Numbered from the stretch's first letter, positions 47,158 through 56,839 are shown. The stretch is DNA of 64,000 nt from Marinobacter halophilus (GCF_003007685.1 NZ_PXNN01000009.1:1-64000), one strand, 5' to 3'. The notes: generated from the letters alone by a model not told the origin. A program made the numbers and translations.

Positions 47158-48021
47158 ATGGCCACAGAGCTTGAAATCAAACTGACGTTATCACCCAATG
47201 CCCAGACCAAAGCCGCCGACTGGCTGCTGGCGCAACCTGAAGCTCAGCCGGGCCCCCGCAAAACCCTGATCAACCGTTACTACGACACCGCCGATGCCGC
47301 CCTCAACCGGGCCCGGGCCGCGCTTCGGGTGCGCCAGGCTGGTGATCATTACATCCAGACTCTGAAAACCCAGGGTGAATTCGTCGAAGGTGCCCATCGC
47401 CGGCAGGAATGGGAATGGCCCTTGTCTGGCCCTGAACTGGACCTGTCATTGCTTGATCAAACCCCACTCAGTGATCAGCTGGACCCGACCCAGCTACAAC
47501 TGGCGTTTGAAACCAACTTCACCCGTCAGGTCATCATGCTGCACACCGCCGATGCAGTGATCGAAGTTGCCGTGGATTCCGGTGAGATTGTCGGTGGTGG
47601 CCAGGTCCGGCCGTTACACGAAGTGGAGTTCGAGCTGAAGGATGGTAAGCCGGAAGCACTGATGGTCTGGGCCCGGGCGCTGGCTCGCGAGATCCCCGTA
47701 TTTCTCAACCTTGTCAGCAAAGCCGAGCAGGGTTATCACCTGGCGGGCATCCATCAGCCGGTCCTCGATGAGGGCGATCGTGAGCTGACCGTTACCGAAT
47801 TCCTGCATCGGTTGAGCCTCGCCTGGCTTCTGCAGGCTTCCGTCACCTTCGCCGATGTGGCATTGGTGCAGGTTCGCCAGGTTGCTATGCAAAGCGGCAC
47901 ACAGGCGATCTGGAGTGAGCTGCAGTCGGCCCTTGTAAATGGAGCAACTGTGCCGGACCTTGTTCAGCGTGTTCCTCGCCTGGGCGAGCTACAGCTGGTG
48001 CTGGCCTCGACTAAGGGCTGA
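47158..48021 (+). CDS. CYTH-domain protein (inorganic triphosphatase-like, no CHAD)
   Basis: CYTH enzymes hydrolyse triphosphates or make cyclic nucleotides in a tunnel of charged residues. ATG 47158 behind GGAG (47148-47151) gives 287 residues. The signature ExExK appears as ELEIK at residues 4-8, with further tunnel residues in RYYDT, LRVRQ, KTQG, RQEWEW and EVEFELKDG. E. coli YgiF, encoded next to glnE, is a 433-residue CYTH-CHAD triphosphatase. Here only about 80 residues follow the CYTH domain, so a full CHAD domain is missing. Confidence 0.85.
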   Translation: MATELEIKLTLSPNAQTKAADWLLAQPEAQPGPRKTLINRYYDTADAALNRARAALRVRQAGDHYIQTLKTQGEFVEGAHRRQEWEWPLSGPELDLSLLDQTPLSDQLDPTQLQLAFETNFTRQVIMLHTADAVIEVAVDSGEIVGGGQVRPLHEVEFELKDGKPEALMVWARALAREIPVFLNLVSKAEQGYHLAGIHQPVLDEGDRELTVTEFLHRLSLAWLLQASVTFADVALVQVRQVAMQSGTQAIWSELQSALVNGATVPDLVQRVPRLGELQLVLASTKG

Positions 48022-48044
48022 AAAATCCGAATCCAGATGCGACA

Positions 48045-49223
48045 TCAGTCACTTTGCTCCTGGGTATTCGTTGTGCCGTTTTTTGCTTTGCTGTGATCCT
48101 GGAGTTCGCGCCATTGCTTAAGAAATGCGCGATAACGTTCCAGAGCCTCTTCAACAACCGATACCTCCGGGGTATCGGTTGAGCGTACCAGTACAATCAG
48201 CCCCTTACCTTCCACTTCTTTGGTGGTGTCCGGGTGACAGATGACTTCGTCGTCGTGATCGATATAGGCCAGCGCAGTACCAATGCCATGGCGAACAAGC
48301 GCGCTGACGATATCGGCCCAGATTAGGTCGTCCAGCTCCAGATCATAGCGGTGAGGGTGGTCACGTTCGTAATTGAACATATCCTCCAGCACCTTCTCAG
48401 AACCGGGGGCGACCACCGCCCGCACCATAATTTCCGGGTAGGTGCGCACCGGGCGAATGATGGTGCGTACGCCCAGGGCCTTGAATCGGTCACGGTTGTG
48501 GTCGCTGACGCATTCTACCGTGGTACGGCCACCCAGATTGGATTCGGTCAGCCGATGGGCAATGTCGAACGTCAGGCTATCAGAGAACGGGTCGGTCTCG
48601 TCTGCGGCCAGCACAATGATGTGTCTGGCGCTGCCGGCGTGGACCGCTTTCAGGGCTTCCGGGTCGTTGCCTGAACCATGAAAGTGCACCACGCCACTAT
48701 CGGCCAGTTCCGCCGGTAAACCGCCGGGGAACTGCCGGGTCAGTATCATGATGGGCACCGTGTGGTACTCCGGCACCGAACGGATTTGGGAGGCAAAGCG
48801 CATGAAATATTGCTCACCTCCGCTGCGAGGGGTGTTGATGATTACGATGTGCTCGTTCATTTTATAGATCCAGCGTCCGGTCAGAATTCGTTCTCGGCGG
48901 TAGAAGCGGAACTCGATGTAGTCGCTGACGATCAGCGTCAGCAGGGTGATGGCGGTCAAGAACATCAACACGACGGTGCTGAGGCGGCCGATCAGGGTTT
49001 CAGGTGCGTAATCGCCGTAGCCAACGGTGACCAGAGTAGTCATGGTCAGCCAGACGGCTTCAGGCAGTGACAGCGGCTCTGCGGCCCAGATAATCAGCAC
49101 CTGAGCCACCAGCAAGCAGCCGAGGATAGTAAACAGGCGTTGAATCCGGTTGCGTAACAGTCCCCCCATAGGCAGGTGTGACTGGGCATGCTCTGGGTTG
49201 AGTGGGCGGCGATTGCGCATCAT
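48045..49223 (-). CDS. Potassium channel with RCK/TrkA-N domain
   Basis: A 392-residue ion channel of the two-helix type. The first helix is at about residues 31-48. The pore loop has the selectivity filter TVGYGD (TLVTVGYGDYAPE, about 62-74), and the second helix is at about 80-102. An RCK/TrkA-N regulatory region follows (NEHIVIINTPRSGG..., EALKAVHAGSARHIIVLAADETD), then a TrkA-C-like part near the end. It would let K+ pass under ligand control. It diverges from glnE. Two adjacent ATGs (49223 and 49220) are possible starts. Confidence 0.9.
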   Translation of the reverse strand: MMRNRRPLNPEHAQSHLPMGGLLRNRIQRLFTILGCLLVAQVLIIWAAEPLSLPEAVWLTMTTLVTVGYGDYAPETLIGRLSTVVLMFLTAITLLTLIVSDYIEFRFYRRERILTGRWIYKMNEHIVIINTPRSGGEQYFMRFASQIRSVPEYHTVPIMILTRQFPGGLPAELADSGVVHFHGSGNDPEALKAVHAGSARHIIVLAADETDPFSDSLTFDIAHRLTESNLGGRTTVECVSDHNRDRFKALGVRTIIRPVRTYPEIMVRAVVAPGSEKVLEDMFNYERDHPHRYDLELDDLIWADIVSALVRHGIGTALAYIDHDDEVICHPDTTKEVEGKGLIVLVRSTDTPEVSVVEEALERYRAFLKQWRELQDHSKAKNGTTNTQEQSD

Positions 49224-49303
49224 AGAGTAGGGTTGCCTGTTCAGTCCTTAGCGAGTTCGTTATACAGTAACGGAAATATATCAGAGAGACAGGGGTTTGC
49301 GTT

Positions 49304-52210
49304 ATGTCTGAGCCTTGGGATTCACTGCCAACGATGCTGGCGGAGGATGTGTCGGCGTGCTGGCCATCGGTTTTTCCGGAGGGTGTGCCCGAGTGGCTGA
49401 CGGATGCTGCGGGCCTGTCGCCACAGGATCTCGCGGAAGCGCTGGCCCGCAGCCTGTTCCTGCGCCAGGCCCTTGAGCGTCATGCTGATCAGATTCAAGC
49501 CTCTCTTGCCGCACGGTCACTGCGGGAGCCAACCACCGAAACCTGGCTGGCGGAACGCCTGGCCTGGTTTATGGATACGGTGGATTCTGAGCAGGCCTTG
49601 CAGGCGGCGTTGCGGCAGTTCCGGAGAGAGACACAGTTTCGCATTATCTGGCGGGATTTGATGAAGTGGGCTGACCTTCACGAAACCATTGCCGCCACCA
49701 GCGCGTTCGCGGATATCAGTATCGATGGCGCCCTGGACTGGCTTTACCGCGACACTTGCGAAGACTCCGGCACACCCTGGGGGCCAGACCCCATTACCGG
49801 GGAAGATGCGCCGCAGAAGATGGTCGTGCTGGGTATGGGCAAGCTCGGCGGCCGGGAGCTGAACGTATCTTCGGACATCGACCTTATTTTTGCCTTCCCC
49901 GGCAAGGGCGAAACCCGAGGCGGCCGGCGAGCACTGGATAACCAGCAGTTTTTCATTCGTCTCGGCCAGAGGCTGATCCAGGCGCTGGATCAGATCACCG
50001 GCGATGGCTTTGTGTTCCGGGTAGACATGCGCCTGCGGCCCTATGGTCAAAGCGGTGCGCTGGCGCTGAGCTTTGCGGCGCTGGAAACCTATTATCAGGA
50101 TCAGGGCCGGGACTGGGAGCGCTACGCCATGGTGAAAGCCCGGGTGGTGGCGGGCGATCAGCGGGCCGGGCAGGTGTTGATGGACACCCTGCGCCCCTTT
50201 GTGTACCGCAAGTACGTGGATTTCAGTGCCTTTGAATCCCTGCGCAGCATGAAGGCAATGATCAGCCGGGAAGTTCGCCGCAAAGGCCTGGAGAACAACA
50301 TCAAGCTGGGCAGCGGTGGCATTCGCGAAATTGAATTTGTGGTGCAGGCATTTCAGCTGATACGCGGTGGCCGGGACCGGGAACTGCAACAGCGGGAACT
50401 GCAGGTGATCCTGAAAGAACTGGAAGCGCTGGAGTTGCTGCCATCGGCCGTTGTCCGGGAACTGCGTGACGCCTATGTGTTCCTGCGCAACCTTGAACAC
50501 GCCTTGCAAGGGATGGAAGACAAGCAGACCCAGGTGCTGCCGGACAATGCCCTGTCCGATGCCAGGGTTGCCCGTGTTATGGGCTATGACGACTGGTCCG
50601 CCTGCCAGCAGGCACTGAGCGATCACCGCGAGCGGGTGGCCACGCATTTTTCCAACATTATCGCCACCGAAGAGGACGAGCAGAACGGTGATTCCGGGGT
50701 TGACGACGGCTGGTACGAGCTGTGGCTGGCGGAAATGGATGGCCCGGTAGCGCTCGAATGGTTAGCAGAGCAAGGCTTCGAGAATCCGGAACACAGCGAC
50801 AAAAAGCTGACCGAGCTGCGCGATAGCCGCACGGTGCAAACGCTGCAAACCCAGGGGCGCAAGCGTTTGAATCAGTTCATGCCGCTGCTGCTGAGCGCAT
50901 TGACGGAAGTGGACAACGCTTCCGAGACACTGGACCGGGTGTTGCAACTGGTTGAAGCCATCCTGCGCAGAACCGCGTACATGGTGCTGTTGCTGGAAAA
51001 CCCTGGCGCGTTGACTCAGTTGGTACGTCTGTGTAGTGACAGCCCGTGGATCGCCAGCCTGTTGGCGGAATCACCGTTGCTGCTGGATGAATTGCTTAAC
51101 GCCGAGAGCCTGTACACGCCGCCGGCTAAAGCAGAGTTGCAGGATGATCTGCGTCAGCAAATGCTGCGGATTCCCTTCGAAGATCTGGAAGATCAGATGG
51201 AATCGCTGCGCTACTTTAAAAAAGCCCATGTGCTGCGAGTAGCGGCGTCTGAGATCAAAGGCACCTTGCCCCTGATGAAAGTGAGTGATTACCTCACCTG
51301 GATTGCCGAGGTGGTACTGGATCACGTGGTGGATGTGGCCTTTGCCAACCTGGTGAACCGCCACGGTTACCCAAGGCGGGCTGACGGTTCGGCCTGCGAT
51401 ACCGATTTTGCCATCATCGGCTACGGTAAGCTCGGGGGTATTGAGTTGGGCTACACCTCTGACCTTGATCTGGTATTCGTGCACCAGGCTGATCCGCAAT
51501 TGGCGACAGATGGCGAAAAACCGATTGATAATGCGGTGTTCTATACTCGACTAGGTCAGCGGATTGTCCATATCCTGAGCACGCAGACACCGTCTGGCCA
51601 GCTCTACGAAGTGGACATGAGGCTTCGACCCTCCGGCAACTCCGGCTTGTTGGTCAGCACTCTGCAAGCCTTCGAAAAGTATCAACTCAATGACGCCTGG
51701 ACCTGGGAGCACCAGGCCCTTGCGAGAGCCCGGGGCGTTGCCGGTTGCCCGGACACTCTCGCCGGCTTTGAGAACGTTCGCCATCAGATCCTGTGCCACA
51801 CCCGAGACAAAGCCGCGTTGCGCCAGGACGTGGTAGAAATGCGGGAAAAAATGCGCACCGGTCTGGGCACTCCTGAGGCAAAGCAGGCCGAGGTGTTCCA
51901 CATCAAGCATGATCACGGCGGCATTATCGACATCGAGTTTCTGGTGCAATACCTGATGCTGGCCTGGAGTGCCGAACACCCTGAGCTGACCCAGTGGAGC
52001 GACAACATTCGTCAGCTGGAAGAGTTGGGGCGCGCTGGCGTGCTGGCGGTAGACGATACCGAAAAGCTGACCGAGGCCTTTATCACGCTGCGCTCGACCA
52101 TCCACCGCAGGGCACTGCAGAATATGAACAGTCAGGTTGACGGCGATGCCTTCCCGGAGGAGCGGAGGTTCATCCAGTCCATGTGGCAAAAAGTAATGAT
52201 TAGCGTATGA
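49304..52210 (+). CDS. glnE: Glutamine synthetase adenylyltransferase/adenylyl-removing enzyme
   Basis: GlnE adds AMP to GlnA, or removes it, in response to PII. It has 968 residues (E. coli 946). The two nucleotidyltransferase domains are clear: GMGKLGGRELNVSSDIDLIF near residue 180 (adenylyl removase) and GYGKLGGIELGYTSDLDLVF near 705 (adenylyltransferase). A helical regulatory region lies between them. It probably has its own promoter in the 80-base divergent region with the K+ channel. Its target glnA is 9 kb upstream. Confidence 0.98.
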   Translation: MSEPWDSLPTMLAEDVSACWPSVFPEGVPEWLTDAAGLSPQDLAEALARSLFLRQALERHADQIQASLAARSLREPTTETWLAERLAWFMDTVDSEQALQAALRQFRRETQFRIIWRDLMKWADLHETIAATSAFADISIDGALDWLYRDTCEDSGTPWGPDPITGEDAPQKMVVLGMGKLGGRELNVSSDIDLIFAFPGKGETRGGRRALDNQQFFIRLGQRLIQALDQITGDGFVFRVDMRLRPYGQSGALALSFAALETYYQDQGRDWERYAMVKARVVAGDQRAGQVLMDTLRPFVYRKYVDFSAFESLRSMKAMISREVRRKGLENNIKLGSGGIREIEFVVQAFQLIRGGRDRELQQRELQVILKELEALELLPSAVVRELRDAYVFLRNLEHALQGMEDKQTQVLPDNALSDARVARVMGYDDWSACQQALSDHRERVATHFSNIIATEEDEQNGDSGVDDGWYELWLAEMDGPVALEWLAEQGFENPEHSDKKLTELRDSRTVQTLQTQGRKRLNQFMPLLLSALTEVDNASETLDRVLQLVEAILRRTAYMVLLLENPGALTQLVRLCSDSPWIASLLAESPLLLDELLNAESLYTPPAKAELQDDLRQQMLRIPFEDLEDQMESLRYFKKAHVLRVAASEIKGTLPLMKVSDYLTWIAEVVLDHVVDVAFANLVNRHGYPRRADGSACDTDFAIIGYGKLGGIELGYTSDLDLVFVHQADPQLATDGEKPIDNAVFYTRLGQRIVHILSTQTPSGQLYEVDMRLRPSGNSGLLVSTLQAFEKYQLNDAWTWEHQALARARGVAGCPDTLAGFENVRHQILCHTRDKAALRQDVVEMREKMRTGLGTPEAKQAEVFHIKHDHGGIIDIEFLVQYLMLAWSAEHPELTQWSDNIRQLEELGRAGVLAVDDTEKLTEAFITLRSTIHRRALQNMNSQVDGDAFPEERRFIQSMWQKVMISV

Positions 52211-52216
52211 GCCAAA

Positions 52217-52246
52217 TTCAATTCTGGCAGAATTTCCTGCTAGAAT
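52217..52246 (+). promoter_or_regulatory. Possible promoter of ilvE
   Basis: TTCAAT (52217-52222) and TAGAAT (52241-52246) are 18 bases apart, in the 76-base gap between glnE and ilvE. The -35 is poor, so this is tentative. Confidence 0.35.
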
Positions 52247-52286
52247 GCCGATTCCCCGAAAACCGCTTTTTTAGGAGCAGAATAGA

Positions 52287-53210
52287 ATGTCGATGGCTGA
52301 CCGCGATGGCGTTATCTGGCTGGATGGCGAAATGGTTCCCTGGCGTGAAGCCAAAACCCACGTCCTCACCCATACCCTGCATTACGGCCTCGGTTGTTTT
52401 GAGGGTGTGCGTGCCTACAACACTGCCAACGGCCCGGCGATTTTCCGCCTGAAAGAGCACACCGACCGGCTGTTCCGCTCCGCTCACATCCTGAACATGA
52501 AAATGCCGTTCAGCAAAGATGAGATCAACGAAGCCCAGTGCGCCGCGGTTCGTGACAATAACCTGGACGAAGCCTACCTGCGCCCGATGGCGTTTCTGGG
52601 TTCTGAAGGTATGGGCCTGCGCGCCGACAACCTCAAGGTGCATGTGATGGTTGCGGCCTGGAGCTGGCCGTCCTACATGTCACCGGAAGCCAAAGAGCTG
52701 GGCATCAAGGTGCGCACCTCGTCTTACACTCGCCATCACGTCAACATCACCATGTGTAAGGCGAAGGCCAACGGCAACTACATCAACTCTATGCTGGCCC
52801 TGAACGAAGCCATCTCCGGCGGCGCTGAAGAAGCCCTGATGCTGGACAACGAAGGTTACGTCGCCGAAGGCTCTGGCGAGAACGTCTTCATTATTCGCGA
52901 CGGCGTGCTGCACACGCCGGAGCTGACCTCCTGTCTGGAAGGCATCACCCGTGCCACCATCATCGACTTCGCCAAAGACCTCGGCCTGCAGGTGAAAGAG
53001 CGCCGCATCACCCGTGATGAAGTGTATGTTGCCGAAGAGGCTTTCTTCACTGGCACCGCAGCGGAAGTGCTGCCCATTCGCGAGCTGGATGGCCGCGCCA
53101 TCGGCGCCGGCAAACGTGGCCCGATCACCGAGAAGCTGCAGAGCATGTATTTTGACGCGGTCAAAGGCAAACTGGCTCAGCACTCTGAGTGGCTGACGCA
53201 CGTTAAGTAA
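52287..53210 (+). CDS. ilvE: Branched-chain amino acid aminotransferase
   Basis: IlvE catalyses the last step of valine, leucine and isoleucine synthesis with pyridoxal phosphate. It has 307 residues (E. coli 309). It is a class IV fold with HTLHYGLGCFEGVRAY. The cofactor lysine is Lys160 in KAKANGNY, followed by EGYVAEGSGENVF and EAFFTGTAAEV. AGGAG (52273-52277) precedes the start. The glnE-ilvE pair followed by lipopolysaccharide genes is also the order recalled from Pseudomonas. Confidence 0.97.
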   Translation: MSMADRDGVIWLDGEMVPWREAKTHVLTHTLHYGLGCFEGVRAYNTANGPAIFRLKEHTDRLFRSAHILNMKMPFSKDEINEAQCAAVRDNNLDEAYLRPMAFLGSEGMGLRADNLKVHVMVAAWSWPSYMSPEAKELGIKVRTSSYTRHHVNITMCKAKANGNYINSMLALNEAISGGAEEALMLDNEGYVAEGSGENVFIIRDGVLHTPELTSCLEGITRATIIDFAKDLGLQVKERRITRDEVYVAEEAFFTGTAAEVLPIRELDGRAIGAGKRGPITEKLQSMYFDAVKGKLAQHSEWLTHVK

Positions 53211-53217
53211 CTTTTTC

Positions 53218-53940
53218 ATGGCCAAAGGTTACGTTAAAAACGTTGGGGCCACCGGAGTGAATCTGGTGGCCCGTTCGTTTGTGCAGCAGTTTTCCGAAGA
53301 GTGGTTTGACCCGCTATCTTGGGGTGATCTCGCTGTGCCGGTGACAAAAGGCGGGCGCGGTTCAGCCTGGTTTATCCGTTCAGACGCCGGGGATCTCGTG
53401 CTCAGGCATTTTTGCCGCGGTGGCCTGCCAGGACGCTTTATTGGAAGAGAGTACGTGTTCACTCGGGAAGATGCTGTGCGTTCCTTTTCCGAGTTCCGAC
53501 TGCTCGATGAATTGTTTCGCAGAGGCTATCCGGTACCGGAGCCTGTGGCCGCCGGTTACCAGCGCCGTGCCGGGTTGTTCTATCACGCAGCCCTGATTAT
53601 TCGCCGTATTCCCGGGGCGGTTCCATTGGCCGAGTTCGCCAGCGGCCAGTGCCAGAAAACATGGCAAGCGGCAGGTGAGTGTGTTCGCCGTTTCCACGAC
53701 GGTGAGGTCTATCATGCCGACCTGAACTGCATGAACATACTGGTAGCGGCAGACAAGGTGTATTTGATTGATTTTGATCGGGGAAAATTTATGCGCCCCG
53801 GTCAAAGTGATCGCTGGAAGGCTGCAAATGTTAGCCGCTTGCAACGTTCTGTCTCCAAGTGCCTGAGCGAGGTCGATGACCAGATACGAGATCAGCTGTG
53901 GCAAGCTTTTCTCGCAGGCTACGGTAGCGCTGATCAGTAA
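53218..53940 (+). CDS. kdkA: 3-deoxy-D-manno-octulosonate (Kdo) kinase
   Basis: KdkA phosphorylates the Kdo sugar of lipopolysaccharide, using ATP, at the inner membrane. The 240-residue protein has the kinase-like fold of this family: a nucleotide lobe with GGRGSAWFI and DLVLRHFCRGGLPGRFIGREYVF (split by glycines), the catalytic loop HADLNCMNIL near residue 163, and the metal motif IDFDRGK. It starts eight bases after ilvE. Its stop overlaps that of the convergent acyltransferase by seven bases. Confidence 0.92.
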   Translation: MAKGYVKNVGATGVNLVARSFVQQFSEEWFDPLSWGDLAVPVTKGGRGSAWFIRSDAGDLVLRHFCRGGLPGRFIGREYVFTREDAVRSFSEFRLLDELFRRGYPVPEPVAAGYQRRAGLFYHAALIIRRIPGAVPLAEFASGQCQKTWQAAGECVRRFHDGEVYHADLNCMNILVAADKVYLIDFDRGKFMRPGQSDRWKAANVSRLQRSVSKCLSEVDDQIRDQLWQAFLAGYGSADQ

Positions 53941-54812
53941 ACCGACATTTCTCCGGGTGCTGTCCTGCGAAAGCGTTTGTATTCCCACTGATATTGGGTG
54001 GGAACATCGGCAATGCACTTTTCGACTGAGCGGTTCAGGGCAGTAAGAGATTCGGTCATGTCCTTTGAGGCCATGCCTGGTTCTGCTTCCCGGATGACGA
54101 TTTTGAAGCCCTGTGCATCAGGCAGACGCTGAGCGTAGGTTACCAATGGCTTCGCTCCGGTTTTGTGGATCAGCTTGGTTGCCAGTGTCATGGTGATGGT
54201 CGGGATGCCGAAGAAGGGTGCGAAGTCGCCTCCCTCCCTGCGTGGTGTCTGGTCTGGCAGGATGCCGACCACACCACCTTCGCGCAGAATGCTGAACAAG
54301 CGCATGATACCGCGTCGGTCAGTAGCGACCAGTTCAGAACCGCTGCGGCTGCGCACCGCTTTCATATACGCCTCGAAGCCGGCCTGATTGGGTGGGCTAT
54401 AAAGTGCGGCCATCTGGTAGCGCGATGCAAAAAACAGCCCGGTTAACTCCCAGTTGCCGAGATGAGGGGCCAATAACAACAGGCCTTGCTTGCCCGATTG
54501 ATAATCACTGAGTAATTCCTCACCTTCGATTTCGCGAATCAGACCCAGGCATCGCTCTACCGGCCACTCCCACATGAGTGGGAGCTCCAATGCAGTTGCG
54601 CCGGTTTCGCGGAGGCTCTGGCGGCCCATCGCTTCAATCTCTTCCTCGCGCAGGTCCGGGTAGCAGGCGCGGAGATTCTTGCGCGTCGTTTGCACCGAAC
54701 GCCCATCAAGCTTCCAAGCAATGCCGCCGATAAATCTGCCAAAACTCTGAGCATTGCGCAGGCTGAGCAGCGACAACAGGCTAAATATCACTTTGATGAG
54801 CTTGCCAGTCAC
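53934..54812 (-). CDS. Lipid A acyltransferase (LpxL/HtrB family)
   Basis: This inner-membrane enzyme adds a secondary acyl chain to lipid A from acyl-ACP. GTG 54812 behind GGAAGG (54817-54822) gives 292 residues; a longer frame to 54866 is possible but lacks a site. An N-terminal hydrophobic helix (VIFSLLSLLSL) is followed by the catalytic HX4E motif in APHLGNWE and by LPDQTPRREGGDFAPFFG. It could be LpxL- or LpxM-like; sequence alone does not decide. It converges on kdkA. Confidence 0.88.
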   Translation of the reverse strand: MTGKLIKVIFSLLSLLSLRNAQSFGRFIGGIAWKLDGRSVQTTRKNLRACYPDLREEEIEAMGRQSLRETGATALELPLMWEWPVERCLGLIREIEGEELLSDYQSGKQGLLLLAPHLGNWELTGLFFASRYQMAALYSPPNQAGFEAYMKAVRSRSGSELVATDRRGIMRLFSILREGGVVGILPDQTPRREGGDFAPFFGIPTITMTLATKLIHKTGAKPLVTYAQRLPDAQGFKIVIREAEPGMASKDMTESLTALNRSVEKCIADVPTQYQWEYKRFRRTAPGEMSVY

Positions 54813-54974
54813 GAAAACCTTCCATCTGAAGCAAAAGCAGGGCCGAAAAAGTACCACTGTCACCAACCCTGCACAAGGTGATTGACGCGTTGTAACAGCA
54901 TGGCTGTCGGCTTTTAAATGGCTGCCGTGTTAGAATCTGCGGGTTTTTTCCATGACGTTGCCCGGGCCCAAACT

Positions 54975-55886
54975 ATGTGGAACCTGATAAAACTCGCCTT
55001 TTTCCGGTTTGCAGCCGGAGGCTGGATTCCTGCGGGGTGGTTCGAGCCTGACCTGCCGCCGAAGGATAAGCGCGCTGCGCGCGACGGACACCTGAGACTG
55101 GAAGTGGTCAGCCACTGCTGGAACTATTCCCACTTCCTGGTTTACCAGCTGAGCTCATTAGTACTGTTCCCGCCAAAAAAGCTGGATGTCACCATGACGG
55201 TGTTTTACAGCCCGGAAGACAAGAAAACGGTGGAGTTGTTGGCCTTTTTCGGTGAACAGGTTGTGCCTGGCATAACGTGGAATTGGCAGCCCATCCCGAA
55301 GCAGGAACTTTTCCGTCGGGGGATTGGTCGCAACCGTGCCGCGTTGGCAACGACGGCAGACTGGGTATGGTTCACCGATTGCGACCTGATGTTCCGTGAC
55401 GGCTGCCTGGACGCCTTGTCAAAGGCCCTTCAAGGCTGCCAGGAAGCGCTGTTGTTCCCCCAGGAAGAGCACACCACCGACTTGCTGGCAGAAGACAATC
55501 CGATGCTGGAAGCCGGCACAGCGGGCCCGCAAGTGCTGGACATAGATGCCAGTTCTTTCACTACCCGAACAATTACCAAGGCTACCGGACCACTTCAGAT
55601 CGCGCACGGTGACGTATGCCGGGCTGTAGGTTACTGTCGCAACATTGGTTTATATCAGCAGCCGGTCGAAAGCTTTGCCAAATGCCATGAAGACCGAGCC
55701 TTCCGGTGGCTGCTGCGCAGCCAGGGCGTGCCTCTGAAAGTGCCCGGTGTTTACCGAATTCGCCACGTTGCCAAAGGTCGATACTCCGGCAATGAAACCC
55801 GGAGCAGGCTTCGGACGTGGTTGCGGGTTTGGCAGTCTCGGTGGCGGGATCGGAAACAGAAACAGAAACAGGGGAGGGCTTCATGA
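54975..55886 (+). CDS. Glycosyltransferase-like protein (GT-A type)
   Basis: ATG 54975 (MWNLIKLAFFRF) gives 303 residues; an upstream ATG at 54918 lies before a likely -10 (TAGAAT, near 54932), so the later start is preferred. It shows a GT-A pattern: an N-terminal strand with LEVVSHCWNYSHFLVYQL, then ADWVWFTDCDLMF with the metal-binding DxD (DCD) near residue 135. The C-terminal GVYRIRHVAKGRY is basic. The sugar and acceptor are unknown. It overlaps the next gene by four bases and probably acts in core synthesis. Confidence 0.65.
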   Translation: MWNLIKLAFFRFAAGGWIPAGWFEPDLPPKDKRAARDGHLRLEVVSHCWNYSHFLVYQLSSLVLFPPKKLDVTMTVFYSPEDKKTVELLAFFGEQVVPGITWNWQPIPKQELFRRGIGRNRAALATTADWVWFTDCDLMFRDGCLDALSKALQGCQEALLFPQEEHTTDLLAEDNPMLEAGTAGPQVLDIDASSFTTRTITKATGPLQIAHGDVCRAVGYCRNIGLYQQPVESFAKCHEDRAFRWLLRSQGVPLKVPGVYRIRHVAKGRYSGNETRSRLRTWLRVWQSRWRDRKQKQKQGRAS

Positions 55887-56836
55887 AACCTTTGCCCAGC
55901 GTCGCGATCGTCACGCCTACCTGGGCTGGAGACCTTGAGCATTTTCGTTTGATGCGCTGTTCGATTGAGCAATCGATGTTGGTGGCGCTGCCGCACTACG
56001 TGGTGGTTCAGGACGAGGATCTCCCATTATTCGAGGAGTTCCGCTCGAGACCGGGCCTCACGCTGCTCTCCACAAAAGAGGTTTTGCCCGAAGTCGTAGA
56101 GCGGAGGCGTGCAGCTGCAAGGAAGCTTGCAGATAGGTTTGGTCGCAATTTTACCCGTATCTGTGGCAGCCTCAAACGCGTATTCGGTTGGCCTCAGTGG
56201 CCCTCTTACACTGGCTGGCACACGCAACAGCTCTGTAAATTGAAGCTTGCCAGCGAACTGCCATTTGAACAGGCTGTGATTCTTGATTCCGATGTTGTTG
56301 TTACTCGCTCAGCTGCTATCACGGATTTTACTGCCCCTGCTGCCACAGTTTGCTTTGCGGAATGGAAAGCTAGGCAGACGTTGAAAGGTAAAGTCAGGAA
56401 TTGGGTAGCTGAATCCGAAGCCCTTGTGGGAGCCGGGCGCCTTCAAGAGAAGGCCAACATCTATTTTGACACCCCTTTTGTTTTTGACCGCGGAATTCTG
56501 TCCTTGGCATTGAAGCGCCTCGAAGTCGCAGCATCTAAACCATGGTGGCAGGTGCTACTCGACAGACCACCAAGACGATGGTCAGAGTTTGGTTATTACA
56601 AAGCGTTTTTGATGTACCACACAAGCGACAATCAGATTGATTGGCGTGAGCCGAATTTTTCCAGGTATGTGTATGACACCAGCAGTCCGGAAGCCGTTGT
56701 GAGTGAGGTTACTGCGATGCTGGATGATCACGAGGTTCATTATATAACCATCCACTCGCAGGCTAGCGGGCGGGAGGATTGGGATGCTGCGGCGTATTTG
56801 AATCCTTTAGCTTTGGCCATTGGTTGTGACAGATAA
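55883..56836 (+). CDS. DUF6492-like glycosyltransferase
   Basis: ATG 55883 behind GGGGAGGG (55871-55878) gives 317 residues: MKPLPSVAIVTPTWAGDLEHFRLM. A GT-A fold is suggested by QAVILDSDVVVTR, with DSD as the metal motif near residue 137, and by the conserved TGWHTQQLCKL before it. This resembles the DUF6492 glycosyltransferase family. The acceptor is not known. It lies between the previous transferase and the O-antigen ligase. Confidence 0.7.
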   Translation: MKPLPSVAIVTPTWAGDLEHFRLMRCSIEQSMLVALPHYVVVQDEDLPLFEEFRSRPGLTLLSTKEVLPEVVERRRAAARKLADRFGRNFTRICGSLKRVFGWPQWPSYTGWHTQQLCKLKLASELPFEQAVILDSDVVVTRSAAITDFTAPAATVCFAEWKARQTLKGKVRNWVAESEALVGAGRLQEKANIYFDTPFVFDRGILSLALKRLEVAASKPWWQVLLDRPPRRWSEFGYYKAFLMYHTSDNQIDWREPNFSRYVYDTSSPEAVVSEVTAMLDDHEVHYITIHSQASGREDWDAAAYLNPLALAIGCDR

Positions 56837-56839
56837 GAT

